Source: Treponema sp. (GTDB lineage: Bacteria > Spirochaetota > Spirochaetia > Treponematales > Treponemataceae). From it: DNA of 38,974 nucleotides. Both the position numbers and the translations under genes were made by a program. Below, piece by piece: positions 15,765 to 24,810 of the stretch. Where the stretch lies: contig JAGCUI010000014.1 in NCBI GenBank assembly GCA_017962965.1, forward strand, positions 1 through 38,974, read 5' to 3'. Numbering within the stretch: the stretch's first letter is position 1; every line of letters starts with the position of its first letter. Under the pieces are notes generated by a model. That model was not told the DNA's origin. It was given only the letters and a program-made list of their open reading frames with translations, and did not search any database.

Positions 15765-17153
15765 TTAAAATGGCGGGGGAACCATAAAATGCATGTGTTC
15801 CTTCGTCACAGGGTGCTCAAAAGTAATTTCACATGCATGAAGCATAAGTCTCTCCCCTTCTGTATAATTTCCGTACAAAGAGTCGCCTGTTATAGGAAGC
15901 CCAAGTCCTTTTAAACTGGCAGACGCAAGACGAAGCTGATGGGTTCTTCCTGTATGCGGAATAAATGTTACACGGGTAAGTCGCTTTTTTTCTCCGGTCA
16001 AAGGATTAACATAAAGCTTTGTGCCCTCTTTTTTCCATTCAGTAATTCCTTCTTTTCCGTATACCTCGTCGTAAATCTGATGCGGCCTGTTTTCTACATC
16101 AAGACGGAATTTTAATTTTATAAGGCCGGATGTTTCTCCGTTTTTTGGCGCAAGCTCCCCTTTTGCATTTTCGAGTAAGCCGTTTAAAAGCGCTGTATAT
16201 TTTTTTTGCACCCTTCCTTCTTCAAACTGCTTATTTAGGTTTTTATGAGCTTCTTTTGTAAAAGCAAGAACCAGAATTCCCGAAGTTTCCATATCAAGCC
16301 TGTGAACTGCAGGCTGCTCTATACACCCGCCAAATAAGCGCCGCACCCTATATTCAACGCTGTCTTTTTTATCTTCCCCCCGTCCCGGGACAGACAATAA
16401 CCCGCTTTGTTTATTCACCACAATAATCTGGCTGTCCCTATACAAAATCTCAAGCCCAAGAATATGAGGCAGAATAAAACCGCAGCGTTCATCGCATGGT
16501 GTATAAGAAACCCCGTTTGTTTTATTCTGTGTGTTCTTTCCAAAATAAACCTCGTCCATGCTAATAATCTCATACCCGTTTTTAAAAGCATAAGACAAAA
16601 GCTTTGGAGCACAGCAGTCACCGGTTCCTGTTGGAGGAAGCTTTCCGCCGTTTTGTAAAATAATCTGGTCCAGTGTAATTTGAGTTTGGTCAAAGCGAGT
16701 GAATGTATAAAGAGAAAATACTTTTCGTAAGGATTCGTCGCAGAGTTTTATGCGCTCATTTTTTTCTTTGGTGCAGTCCTTATTTTGTTTTTTAAGACTG
16801 TTGATTATAGAGGTGAGCTCATGTATTCTCTCATTGTTTTTTGTAAGAGCGAGGGCCACATCAGGCTCTGAAGCGATTGCCGGAACAATTATGTGAAGGA
16901 TGCCGTTTTTGGTGTAAGAGGCCGGCCCCGGTGCCGAGCCTAAAACCACCTCCCTACTTATTCCGCTTATGGCGTGGAGGACGATTCTTTTTCCTTCATA
17001 GCTGCACACAAGAGAGCCAACCATCACCCCCTGATCCTTACGTTCATCACTTTGCTTTGAGACCTGTTTAAAATTTAAAACGCCACTTTCTATATCCGAA
17101 ATAAAATCCAGACAGTAGTGGCGCGCTAAACTTTGCAAAAAAGGTGCAAACAT
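15765..17153 (-). CDS. RluA-family RNA pseudouridine synthase, long form
   Basis: 462 residues. The C-terminal half is an RluA-type catalytic domain: VNKQSGLLSVPG, then HRLDMETSGILV with the catalytic Asp at about residue 287, then KKYTALLNG and HTGRTHQLRLA. It isomerises uridine to pseudouridine in rRNA or tRNA; the exact site cannot be told. The N-terminal ~230 residues form the extra domain of the long RluA subgroup, including GDCCAPKLL and PCDERCGFILPH with paired cysteines. It has no S4 domain. Last gene of the eight-gene operon, 21 bp after rpiA, with GGGAA upstream of ATG. Confidence 0.9.
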   Translation of the reverse strand: MFAPFLQSLARHYCLDFISDIESGVLNFKQVSKQSDERKDQGVMVGSLVCSYEGKRIVLHAISGISREVVLGSAPGPASYTKNGILHIIVPAIASEPDVALALTKNNERIHELTSIINSLKKQNKDCTKEKNERIKLCDESLRKVFSLYTFTRFDQTQITLDQIILQNGGKLPPTGTGDCCAPKLLSYAFKNGYEIISMDEVYFGKNTQNKTNGVSYTPCDERCGFILPHILGLEILYRDSQIIVVNKQSGLLSVPGRGEDKKDSVEYRVRRLFGGCIEQPAVHRLDMETSGILVLAFTKEAHKNLNKQFEEGRVQKKYTALLNGLLENAKGELAPKNGETSGLIKLKFRLDVENRPHQIYDEVYGKEGITEWKKEGTKLYVNPLTGEKKRLTRVTFIPHTGRTHQLRLASASLKGLGLPITGDSLYGNYTEGERLMLHACEITFEHPVTKEHMHFMVPPPF

Positions 17154-17174
17154 CTATAAAATTATTCCCGAAAC

Positions 17175-17897
17175 TTAATGCCAGTTTCTCTGTTCAACAG
17201 TTCCGTCGTCCTTTGCAACAAACACAATTGGCTTGTTCTTTGAAAAAAGACCGTTTTCTACAACACCAACAATGGAATTAATTTTGTCTTCCATCTGTGC
17301 AACGTCAATAGGTTTTTCCCAGGTACAGTCCAGAATCTGGTTTCCGTTATCTGTAATTACAGGGCCGCATTTTCTTACTCCCTCGCGCAAAACACATTTA
17401 GCACCAAGAGCGTTCAATGCATTTGTAACAGGGATTCTTGCTTCACCGATGATTTCTACAGGAACAGGAAATTTTGTTCCGATTGTTTCTACAGCCTTTG
17501 ATGAATCTGCAACTACAACAAAAATCTTTGAATTATATTCTACGAGCTTTTCGCGCACATGAGCAGCCCCGCCGCCTTTAATACAAAAGCAGTCTGGTGT
17601 TACTTCGTCGGCACCGTCGATGGAAAGATCTAATTCTCCGCCGATGATTTTATCGTTCATTGAATAAACAGGAATTCCATAATCCTGGCATGCATTCTGA
17701 GTCTGAAAGCTTGTAACAACAGCTTTAATGTCCTTGATTTTTCCGCTCTGAATGTGTTCTGCAAGGCGTTTTACGGCAGGCATAGCAGTTGAACCTGTTC
17801 CAAGCCCGATTTTCATTCCGCTAAAGATTTTTCCCTTTTCGATTAAAGTATCGATTGCAGTATTTGCAACTAAAACTTTCTGTTCCGACTGTGTCAT
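17175..17897 (-). CDS. rpiA: Ribose-5-phosphate isomerase A
   Basis: 240 residues, the full length for the family. It interconverts ribose 5-phosphate and ribulose 5-phosphate in the pentose phosphate pathway, feeding PRPP and hence histidine and nucleotide synthesis. Motifs seen: GLGTGSTA (phosphate loop), SIDGADEV (active-site Asp residues), KGGGAAHVREK (catalytic lysine region). Starts 14 bp after aroDE within the operon. Its placement with his genes is reasonable, since the his pathway starts from PRPP. Confidence 0.95.
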   Translation of the reverse strand: MTQSEQKVLVANTAIDTLIEKGKIFSGMKIGLGTGSTAMPAVKRLAEHIQSGKIKDIKAVVTSFQTQNACQDYGIPVYSMNDKIIGGELDLSIDGADEVTPDCFCIKGGGAAHVREKLVEYNSKIFVVVADSSKAVETIGTKFPVPVEIIGEARIPVTNALNALGAKCVLREGVRKCGPVITDNGNQILDCTWEKPIDVAQMEDKINSIVGVVENGLFSKNKPIVFVAKDDGTVEQRNWH

Positions 17898-17911
17898 TTT
17901 TAAAGCTCCAT

Positions 17912-19414
17912 TTATATTATTTCAAATTTCTTACCGGTAAATAATTTGAACTGTTCGTATGCCTGATATTCAAGCATCTTGTATCCGTTACAAACCCTGC
18001 AGCCCGCAAGACTTGCTCTCTTCATCACAGGAGTAACAGCAGGCTTATAGATAATATCAAATACAAGCTCAGTCCCCTTAAAATTATAAAAGTTGATCGG
18101 GTCTATCTGGTCGTTCTGTGGTGCAGCAGATGTCATACCAACAGAGGTTGTCTGAATGATTAAATTAGAATATTCAGAAAGAACATCTACACATTCAGGG
18201 TCTAACTTACAGTATTCAAAGCCGTATTTTTCTGCAAGCTGCTTTGCATGAGAAACTGTTCTGTTAAAGATGCACACCTTTGCTCCCATCTGCTTTAATA
18301 CATATACAATCGCTTTGGAAGCTCCGCCTGCTCCGATTACAGCAACCTTCTTACGTTTGATTCTTGTTCCGCCTAAAAATTCTTCGAGCGAGCGTTTAAA
18401 GCCGTAGGCATCTGTGTTATAGCCAACCCACTTATCATTCTGGCGAACAACTGTATTACAAGCACCGATTGTTACTACTTCCGGAGACTGCTCGTTTACA
18501 TAAAACAAAACAGATTCTTTATGAGGAATTGTTACAGAAAGTCCCTTCATCCCGATTTTTTCTGCAAAGTTCAAGCTTTCGGAAACCAAAGGAGAACGAA
18601 CAGGGAAATAAACTGCATCAATTCCCAAAGCCTTATAACCTGCATTATGAATTTCAGGGCTGGAGGTTTTTACCAAAGGCCATCCTGTAATTCCAAAAAG
18701 CTGGGTTTCTTTAGAGATGTTTCTGAAGTTATAAAGATTATTTAATGTAACCGGGTCTAAGTGGCCGATTTCATTTGTATTAGCAAGCATTTCTTCCGGA
18801 GAAACATAAGTAAGATATGAATTGGAAAGAGCAGCCAGAATTCTTGAAGGAAGACCTTCTACTCCCATTGCACAGAAGATATGGTCATAATCCTTCATTG
18901 CAGAGCCTTCTTCAAAAAGATTTGCAACGTCGGAAAGTTTTTTTGGCATAAAAGCAATCTTTGGAATTTCGTAACCGGTCTTTCTCATGGAATCGCATTT
19001 TGCCCTGAGGTTATAAACCGGTTCTTTCATGTTGTGATAGCTTCTTATGATTTTTACACCGAATGCAAGAGCCGCATCCTGAATGCTTGGAATATGAAAG
19101 TCGTCTTCAAAATCAACGTAGGCAAAGTTTTTGGCTCTGTCCTGGTCTGCAAATGCAAGGGCTCTTCCAAAAAGACTTGTTCTTGCAAATTCACCACCGG
19201 TAAAAAGCCCACCGTCTACATCACGTCTGATTGTTAAAATACAAGGATGATTAATAAGGGATGGAAAACGTCTTGCATAAAGCTGTTCATCTTCCGAAAG
19301 ATAGTCTACCCTGAGTTCAACTATATCAATCAGTTTTTCGTATTTTTTTACAAGTTCTACGTTTTCTTCAAGTGTATGACCTGTTAATGTCATACATACA
19401 AACGGCTGTCCCAT
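17912..19414 (-). CDS. aroDE: Bifunctional 3-dehydroquinate dehydratase / shikimate dehydrogenase
   Basis: 500 residues forming a fusion. Residues ~1-225 are a type I dehydroquinase: ELRVDYL near the N-terminus, RSYHNM with the catalytic His, and IAFMPK with the Schiff-base Lys. Residues ~235-500 are shikimate dehydrogenase: GITGWPLVKTSSPEIHN, VTIPHKE with the catalytic Lys, NTDAYGF with the Asp, and the Rossmann loop GAGGASKA. It carries out steps 3 and 4 of the shikimate pathway. The same fusion order is known in plants and some bacteria such as chlamydiae. Start ATG has AAAGGA upstream; 21 bp after the PASTA gene. Confidence 0.95.
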   Translation of the reverse strand: MGQPFVCMTLTGHTLEENVELVKKYEKLIDIVELRVDYLSEDEQLYARRFPSLINHPCILTIRRDVDGGLFTGGEFARTSLFGRALAFADQDRAKNFAYVDFEDDFHIPSIQDAALAFGVKIIRSYHNMKEPVYNLRAKCDSMRKTGYEIPKIAFMPKKLSDVANLFEEGSAMKDYDHIFCAMGVEGLPSRILAALSNSYLTYVSPEEMLANTNEIGHLDPVTLNNLYNFRNISKETQLFGITGWPLVKTSSPEIHNAGYKALGIDAVYFPVRSPLVSESLNFAEKIGMKGLSVTIPHKESVLFYVNEQSPEVVTIGACNTVVRQNDKWVGYNTDAYGFKRSLEEFLGGTRIKRKKVAVIGAGGASKAIVYVLKQMGAKVCIFNRTVSHAKQLAEKYGFEYCKLDPECVDVLSEYSNLIIQTTSVGMTSAAPQNDQIDPINFYNFKGTELVFDIIYKPAVTPVMKRASLAGCRVCNGYKMLEYQAYEQFKLFTGKKFEII

Positions 19415-19435
19415 ACCAACATCCTTTGAATTACT

Positions 19436-20458
19436 TTATTCAATTACAAATTTTTTCTGAGCAATACCATTAATATAAAAATAAACTGTAGTTCCTCTCT
19501 TTAATGAATATGGAATTGTAACTGTTCCACCCTTGTGATAAAACTCTGTGAGAACCTGGTGTTCACCATCATTTGAAATTGATTCGAGCTTCATTTTTAC
19601 AGGAACAGGATAATCAATTACAGTATCTTCAAAAATTCCATAGAAGGTATCGTCGATGTTACCAGCCGGGAAAGCAAAATCAACTGAGACGCGTTCAAAT
19701 TCCTGAACTGTTTTTCCAGTATCCTTTGTGCTTACAGTGCCGATTGTTTCATCAGGTCCTGCAAGGTGGCTTGTTACATCATAAATAATGTTTGTATTTT
19801 TTATAGCTTTGTAGAATTCATCAACCGGTTTTTCGAACAAGGCAGGCACAGTAACAGATTTTTTTGAAGCGCCCTTGCTTACAACCAGCTGAACATTTGT
19901 CTTAGAATAAACAGGGGTACCTTCCTTTAAATTCTGTGCAAGGATGGTACCTTCTTTTTTATCCGAGTATTTATAGATTGGGTTATTGAATACTATTGCT
20001 GATTTTTTTTTTGAGTCGTCTGAAGCATCAGCGACTGAATCAATATCTTTTCCTACGTAGTTTTCTATATTCTCAAGAACCTGACCGCGGCTTACATACA
20101 GGGTGATATCACTTCTTCCCTTTTTAAGAGCCTGTGCTTTTGGATCCTGATCCATTACAACACCTTTTTCTACTGTGTCTGACGGACGAAGAATAATGCT
20201 TGGGAAAAGCTGCTTTGTCTGAAGAACTAAAAGAGCGTCTTCAAGCTGCATTCCTGTAACTTCAGGAACCAATACCTTTTCTGGTCCTTTAACACGTGCA
20301 AAGAAAACAGCACAGCAGATAAAAGCCATAAGAACAATGGCACATATTACAGTAACAGCAAGAGCCGGAACATTAGATTCAAGTTTATTATAGGTATCTT
20401 CAATATCTACCTTTGTAAAAATCTTCTTGATTTTTGATTCTTTGTTAGCGTCGCTCAT
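19436..20458 (-). CDS. Membrane-anchored PASTA domain protein
   Basis: 340 residues. A short cytosolic N-terminus is followed by one membrane segment at about 31-54 (VPALAVTVICAIVLMAFICC) and an extracytoplasmic part with three or four PASTA-like units: VLVPEVTGMQLEDALLVLQ (~60), VENIENYVG-type unit (~130), VTVPALFEKPVDEFYKAI (~195). PASTA domains bind peptidoglycan fragments or penicillin-like ligands in serine/threonine kinases and PBPs; here there is no kinase or transpeptidase domain, so it may be a sensor or scaffold. It begins 3 bp after the fmt stop, so it is translated together with it. Confidence 0.85.
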   Translation of the reverse strand: MSDANKESKIKKIFTKVDIEDTYNKLESNVPALAVTVICAIVLMAFICCAVFFARVKGPEKVLVPEVTGMQLEDALLVLQTKQLFPSIILRPSDTVEKGVVMDQDPKAQALKKGRSDITLYVSRGQVLENIENYVGKDIDSVADASDDSKKKSAIVFNNPIYKYSDKKEGTILAQNLKEGTPVYSKTNVQLVVSKGASKKSVTVPALFEKPVDEFYKAIKNTNIIYDVTSHLAGPDETIGTVSTKDTGKTVQEFERVSVDFAFPAGNIDDTFYGIFEDTVIDYPVPVKMKLESISNDGEHQVLTEFYHKGGTVTIPYSLKRGTTVYFYINGIAQKKFVIE

Positions 20459-20461
20459 TTA

Positions 20462-21421
20462 TCATTCTCCTAAAACAGTACCAATAAAATCTCTGGCACC
20501 ATTCATAAAATCTTTATAATTCATAGCCTTCTTACCCTGCCTCTGTAATTCAAGGGCACTAAGAATGCCATCTTTTGTTTTAATTAAAATACCTTCTGCT
20601 TTACTAAACAAAAGTACTTTTCCGGGAACCTCACCGGCAAACTCCTGTCTGTCTTCAAGAAACTTTGCCTTAAGAATCTTTAAAGGCTGGCCCTTTTCCA
20701 TTGTCCAGCAGGCAGGTTCAGGATAATAAGCTCGTACTAAAGCTTCTATCTCTTTTGCGCTTGCATTCCAGTTGATTCTCGCATCTTCTTTTGTAATTAT
20801 ATTAGTATACGACGAATCGCCTTTTTGAGGAATACCCTCTTTCATTATCCCATTTTTATCGATGTCTTTCAATAATCCAAGAATTAAAAATGCACCTTTT
20901 TTTGCACAATCATTCAATAAAGATTCATTTGTTTCTGTTCCGTCAAGGTCTACAACAGTCTGTGCTAAAATATCACCTTCGTCCATCTTTAAAGAAAGAG
21001 TCTGGATTGTAGCGGCAGTCTGTTTGTCGCGGTTTATGATTGCAGCAGGAACGGGTGTACAGCCTCTGTATTTTGGTAAAAGGGATGGATGAAGATTCAT
21101 GCCCCCGAATTTAAACATCGAAAGAAACTTTGGCCCGAATATGTGCCCGTAAGCAAAGCAGACAAGAACATCAAAACCGATTTTTCCGATTTCTTCACGT
21201 GCAGCAGAATCTAAATGCTCGGGAGTAAAAACCGGGATATTATTTTCCATTGCATACTGGGCAACAGGAGTCGGGATTAAGTCTTTATGACGGCCCTTTG
21301 CAGACGGAGGATTAGAAAGTACACCTGCAATTTCAAACCCGTTCTGAGCCTGATTTTGTACGAGGATTTCCAATGTCTGGCGTGCTGCTTCCGGACTTCC
21401 GGCATATAAAACTTTAATCAT
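20462..21421 (-). CDS. fmt: Methionyl-tRNA formyltransferase
   Basis: 319 residues from ATG 21421 (MIKVLYAGSPEAA), preferred over an upstream start at 21463 that would overlap def. It formylates Met-tRNA for initiation using 10-formyl-THF. The N-terminal domain shows MNLHPSLLPKYRGCTPV with the Asn-His of the active site and DEGDIL with the Asp. The C-terminal OB-like domain spans about 205-319 and contains WNASAKEIEALVRAYYPEPACW. It lies 7 bp after def, the classical def-fmt pairing that adds and later removes the formyl group. Confidence 0.95.
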   Translation of the reverse strand: MIKVLYAGSPEAARQTLEILVQNQAQNGFEIAGVLSNPPSAKGRHKDLIPTPVAQYAMENNIPVFTPEHLDSAAREEIGKIGFDVLVCFAYGHIFGPKFLSMFKFGGMNLHPSLLPKYRGCTPVPAAIINRDKQTAATIQTLSLKMDEGDILAQTVVDLDGTETNESLLNDCAKKGAFLILGLLKDIDKNGIMKEGIPQKGDSSYTNIITKEDARINWNASAKEIEALVRAYYPEPACWTMEKGQPLKILKAKFLEDRQEFAGEVPGKVLLFSKAEGILIKTKDGILSALELQRQGKKAMNYKDFMNGARDFIGTVLGE

Positions 21422-21428
21422 CTTTAAA

Positions 21429-22007
21429 TTATTTTCCGGCTTTTTTTGCTTCTTTGGCTGCAATCTTCATTGCAATTTTTCTTGCCTTGGCTTCCCTTTC
21501 CTTTTCTTTCTGGGCTGCCCGCTCTGCCCTCTTTTTAAACTGAGCAGTTGTTTTTTCCGCAAAATCCTTGTCTCCGCGGTCTATATAAAGAATACCTTCA
21601 AGGTGGTCATATTCGTGCTGGATGATTCTTGCAAGAAAACCGTCTGCATCAAGAGTAAACGGTCTTCCTTTTTCGTTAAGAGCCTGGACTGTTACCTTCT
21701 GAGGTCTTGTGATTGTTTCGTAAACCTGAGGAATACTAAGACATCCTTCGTCGTAATCGCAAACCTCTTTTGAAGTCTGAATAATCTGAGGATTAATAAA
21801 AACACGGCGTACGTTGTCATCTGCAATAAGAACAAACATTCTTAAAGACTTTCCAACCTGAGGACATGCAAGTCCAACTCCGTCTGCAGCAAGCATTGTT
21901 TCAAACATATCTTCTGCAAGCTGTCTTATTTCATCATTAACTTCTTCAACGGGCTGGGCTTTCTGACGTAAAATATCTTCGCCAAGTTTTGTTATATCCA
22001 GTATCAT
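21429..22007 (-). CDS. def: Peptide deformylase
   Basis: 192 residues. It removes the formyl group from new proteins. All three metal/catalytic motifs are present: GVGLACPQVG, EGCLSIP (Cys ligand) and QHEYDHLEG (two His ligands and the catalytic Glu). The core ends at about residue 160; the remaining ~30 residues are a Lys/Ala/Glu-rich helix (KKRAERAAQKEKEREAKA), longer than in typical deformylases and possibly a ribosome-contacting tail. Starts 14 bp after hisD. Confidence 0.96.
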   Translation of the reverse strand: MILDITKLGEDILRQKAQPVEEVNDEIRQLAEDMFETMLAADGVGLACPQVGKSLRMFVLIADDNVRRVFINPQIIQTSKEVCDYDEGCLSIPQVYETITRPQKVTVQALNEKGRPFTLDADGFLARIIQHEYDHLEGILYIDRGDKDFAEKTTAQFKKRAERAAQKEKEREAKARKIAMKIAAKEAKKAGK

Positions 22008-22021
22008 CTTATTCCTCTGCC

Positions 22022-23389
22022 TTATTTTTCAATCCTGATTCTTGCAGCTCTTGCGTGTCCGGCAAGTCCCTCTACATCACCAAGGAAGCCTGCTGCAACA
22101 GCACTCTTTAAAGTTCCGGTTTTTCCATCCTTTACTCTTAAAGTTGTAACTGTCTTAAGGAACATACGAACACTTAATCCGCCTGTAAATCTTGCAGAAC
22201 CAGATGTTGGTAAAGTGTGGTTAATTCCTGCTGCATAGTCTCCGAATACTTCTGCAGAAGCGTGACCTATAAACATTGAGCCGTAATTGTGAACGGTCTT
22301 TTCGATTTTATCTCTCTGCTTTCCGTCTTCCATTGCAAGCTCAAGGTGCTCAGGAGCTTTTTTATTTACAATTTCAACTGCCTGTTCAAGCGAGTCTACT
22401 AAAATAATTTTTCCGTAAGTATCAATACTCTGGCGTGCAGTTGCCTTTGTTGTTAAAGTTTCAAGCTGAACTTCAATCTGTTCGCTTACCTTTGAAGCTA
22501 ACTTTTCATCGTCTGTAACAAGAACAGCCTGAGCAACAACATCGTGTTCTGCCTGTGCAAGTAAATCTGCGGCAACCCATTCAGGCTTTGCACTTGAATC
22601 AGCTAAAATCATAACCTCTGTAGGACCTGCTATCATATCAATTCCAACAGTTCCGTAAACAGCCTTTTTAGCAGAAGCAACAAATTTATTTCCTGGCCCT
22701 ACTATTACATCAACCTTTGGAACCGATTCTGTTCCGTAAGCCATTGCACCAATTGCCTGAGAACCGCCAACTGCATAAAGGTGATTTACTCCGCAGATAT
22801 AAGCTGCAGCCATGATTCCTTCGTCTGCATAAGGTTTACCGCCAACAAATGCTTTTCCTGGTACACCCTTTCCTGTTTTTCCGGCTTCAATCTGATCATC
22901 CGGGTGAACGCGAGGAGGAGTACACATGATTACATTTTTTACACCAGCGGCAATTGCAGGAGTAACTGTCATGATTACTGTTGAAACAAGAGGGAATCTT
23001 CCGGCAGGAACATAACAGCCTACATTTTCTACAGGGATTGTTTTCTGCCCCGCAAAGATTCCGTTTTCAATTTCTTCTTCAAAATCTTTAAATGTTTTTC
23101 TCTGGAGTGTTGCAAACTTTAAAGCAAGGTCGTGAGAATAAACAAGTGCATCATAAATATCTCTTTTCTGAATCTTTAATTTTTCTGCTGCAGCCTTTAA
23201 TTCTTCCTGTGGAACTTCAAAAACTGAAGGAACAGAAACGTCAAATTTATTTCCGTAAATACGGAGTGCTGCATCGCCCTTAGACTGAACTTCTTCTAAA
23301 ACTGATTTAACAACCTCATTGTCGCCGTCAAAGGAATGTCCCTTAAAAAAATCAGCTTCAACTTCATTATATTTTTGTATTTTAATCAT
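22022..23389 (-). CDS. hisD: Histidinol dehydrogenase
   Basis: 455 residues. It catalyses the last two oxidations of histidine synthesis (histidinol to histidine) with NAD and zinc. Family motifs: VGGSQAIGAMAYGTES, GPGNKFVASAKK, IAGPTEVMILAD, QAEHD, HTLPTSGSARFTGGLSV. Starts 5 bp after the hisA-hisIE gene, so the two are translated in tandem. The order HisI-HisE-HisD matches the domain order of the fungal HIS4 protein. No other his gene is in the window, so the remaining pathway steps must be encoded elsewhere. Confidence 0.96.
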   Translation of the reverse strand: MIKIQKYNEVEADFFKGHSFDGDNEVVKSVLEEVQSKGDAALRIYGNKFDVSVPSVFEVPQEELKAAAEKLKIQKRDIYDALVYSHDLALKFATLQRKTFKDFEEEIENGIFAGQKTIPVENVGCYVPAGRFPLVSTVIMTVTPAIAAGVKNVIMCTPPRVHPDDQIEAGKTGKGVPGKAFVGGKPYADEGIMAAAYICGVNHLYAVGGSQAIGAMAYGTESVPKVDVIVGPGNKFVASAKKAVYGTVGIDMIAGPTEVMILADSSAKPEWVAADLLAQAEHDVVAQAVLVTDDEKLASKVSEQIEVQLETLTTKATARQSIDTYGKIILVDSLEQAVEIVNKKAPEHLELAMEDGKQRDKIEKTVHNYGSMFIGHASAEVFGDYAAGINHTLPTSGSARFTGGLSVRMFLKTVTTLRVKDGKTGTLKSAVAAGFLGDVEGLAGHARAARIRIEK

Positions 23390-23394
23390 TACCT

Positions 23395-24687
23395 TTACTC
23401 CTTGTGACGCTTATCAAGCTCATCATAAACGTCCTTCCAGGTTACCCCTTCCTTGTACATAAGAACGTTTACAAAATAAAGTAAATCGGCAGCTTCCCAG
23501 ATTACTTCATCCTTTCCGTCTGCTTCGCAAAGCTCCTCTGCTTCTTCTTCTATTTTTTCGCGAACTCTCTTTGCATCAAGAGTGGCTGTATAACTTCCCG
23601 GCTTTGGATTTGCAAATCTGTCTGCAATAATATTGTACAGACGGCCCATGTTTGATTTTTCCTGTGGATCTGTTGTAAAGCAGGTCCAGCTTCCGGTATG
23701 ACACGCAGGTCCTGTAGGAAGAACAGTTGCCAAAATACAGTCTCTATCGCAGTCTGCCCTCATTCTTACAAGCTGCAAAAAGTTTCCGCTTGTATCACCC
23801 TTAGTCCAAAGCTCATTTCTTGAACGGCTCCAGAAGGTAAGCTTTCCGCATTCAAAAGACTTACGGATAGCCTGGGGATTTGCATAAGCCTGCATCATTA
23901 CATCACCATTAACACTCTGTGCAATAACAGGAATCAATGGTTCTTTGTCGAATCTCATACATGCAATAAATGCATCTGTAAGATTAACCTTGTCTGTATA
24001 TAAAGCCATACCAAGCTGAACATCACAATGGATTTTTTCAAGCTCGGTAATTTCTTCTACACTTGAAACACCGCCTGCAACAACTACCCTGCAATGGACT
24101 GCTTCGCGCAATGCTTTTGCATAATCCATGTTGGTACCCTGCATGCAGCCTTCTTTTTCTACACAGGTGAACAAAAGCTCAGAACAGAATTTTTCTGCCT
24201 GCTTTGCTCCTTCGATTAAAGGAATATCAACAGTTTGGGTCCATCCCTTTACTGCAATTTTTCCATTGATTGAATCTACCGAAATGATAATTCTGTCTTT
24301 TCCGATAGCAGCCGCAAGTTCGTTTAAAAAATCTTCGTTGAGAACAGATTCACCGGCCTTTGGTTCGCTCTTCCATGCTGCAGAACCGATGATTACCTTT
24401 TCTGCTCCAAGGCTGATTAATTCGCGTGCTCTTTTAACTGTACGAATGCCGCCACCAGTACGAACGTTTCCATGATGGAGAAGTGATTTTAAAAGGGCTG
24501 TGTTAGCAGTGTTTCCCTTTGCATCAACATTTCCTAAAGCTGCGTCCAAATCAATAACAGCAACTTCGCCATACATGTCAAAACGGCTGATAAGAGAATC
24601 TGCATCGTCTCTCTGTAATACCAGCTCTTTTCCGTTCTTTAACTGAACAACGTGTCCATTCTTTAAATCAATAGATGAAATTACCAT
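23395..24687 (-). CDS. hisIE: HisA-like domain fused to HisI-HisE
   Basis: 430 residues with three domains. (a) ~1-245, a HisA-type TIM barrel: SSIDLKNG keeps the first catalytic Asp, SVDSINGKIAVKGW keeps the second, and TGGGIRTV and VAGGVSSVEEI are phosphate-binding loops. (b) ~252-345, phosphoribosyl-AMP cyclohydrolase (HisI): FWSRSRNELWTKG, ADCDRDCI, CHTGSWTCF with the metal ligands. (c) ~350-430, phosphoribosyl-ATP pyrophosphatase (HisE): EEEAEELCEA and WEAADLLYF. Together these are steps 2, 3 and 4 of histidine synthesis in one chain. First gene of the operon; ATG at 24687 lacks a ribosome site and lies at a predicted transcription start. Confidence 0.93.
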   Translation of the reverse strand: MVISSIDLKNGHVVQLKNGKELVLQRDDADSLISRFDMYGEVAVIDLDAALGNVDAKGNTANTALLKSLLHHGNVRTGGGIRTVKRARELISLGAEKVIIGSAAWKSEPKAGESVLNEDFLNELAAAIGKDRIIISVDSINGKIAVKGWTQTVDIPLIEGAKQAEKFCSELLFTCVEKEGCMQGTNMDYAKALREAVHCRVVVAGGVSSVEEITELEKIHCDVQLGMALYTDKVNLTDAFIACMRFDKEPLIPVIAQSVNGDVMMQAYANPQAIRKSFECGKLTFWSRSRNELWTKGDTSGNFLQLVRMRADCDRDCILATVLPTGPACHTGSWTCFTTDPQEKSNMGRLYNIIADRFANPKPGSYTATLDAKRVREKIEEEAEELCEADGKDEVIWEAADLLYFVNVLMYKEGVTWKDVYDELDKRHKE

Positions 24688-24722
24688 ACTTCTATATTAT
24701 CAAATTTACCAAGTTTATACAA
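24688..24722 (-). promoter_or_regulatory. Promoter of the his-def-fmt-aro operon, likely leaderless
   Basis: TTGTAT (24717-24722), 17-nt spacer, TAATAT (24694-24699), then 6 nt to the ATG at 24687. The -35 is weak (3/6). No leader peptide or riboswitch could fit. Confidence 0.55.
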
Positions 24723-24765
24723 ATAATGAAGAAAAAAAGCAGAATGAACAAAAACGCGTTTAAAC

Positions 24766-24810
24766 AAAAAAAAAGACTGTCGCTAAAAAGGAGGAAATCG
24801 ACAGTCTTTT
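24766..24810 (-). terminator. Terminator-type hairpin with CCUCC loop, possible sRNA 3' end
   Basis: Perfect 12-bp inverted repeat AAAAGACTGTCG / CGACAGTCTTTT (24771-24782, 24799-24810) enclosing a 16-nt loop. Read on the minus strand it is followed by nine T and the loop is ATTTCCTCCTTTTTAG. It sits between divergently transcribed hisA-hisIE and dgt, so no minus-strand gene lies upstream of it. It may end a short RNA starting in 24811-24930. On the plus strand the T-run is only four. Confidence 0.65.
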
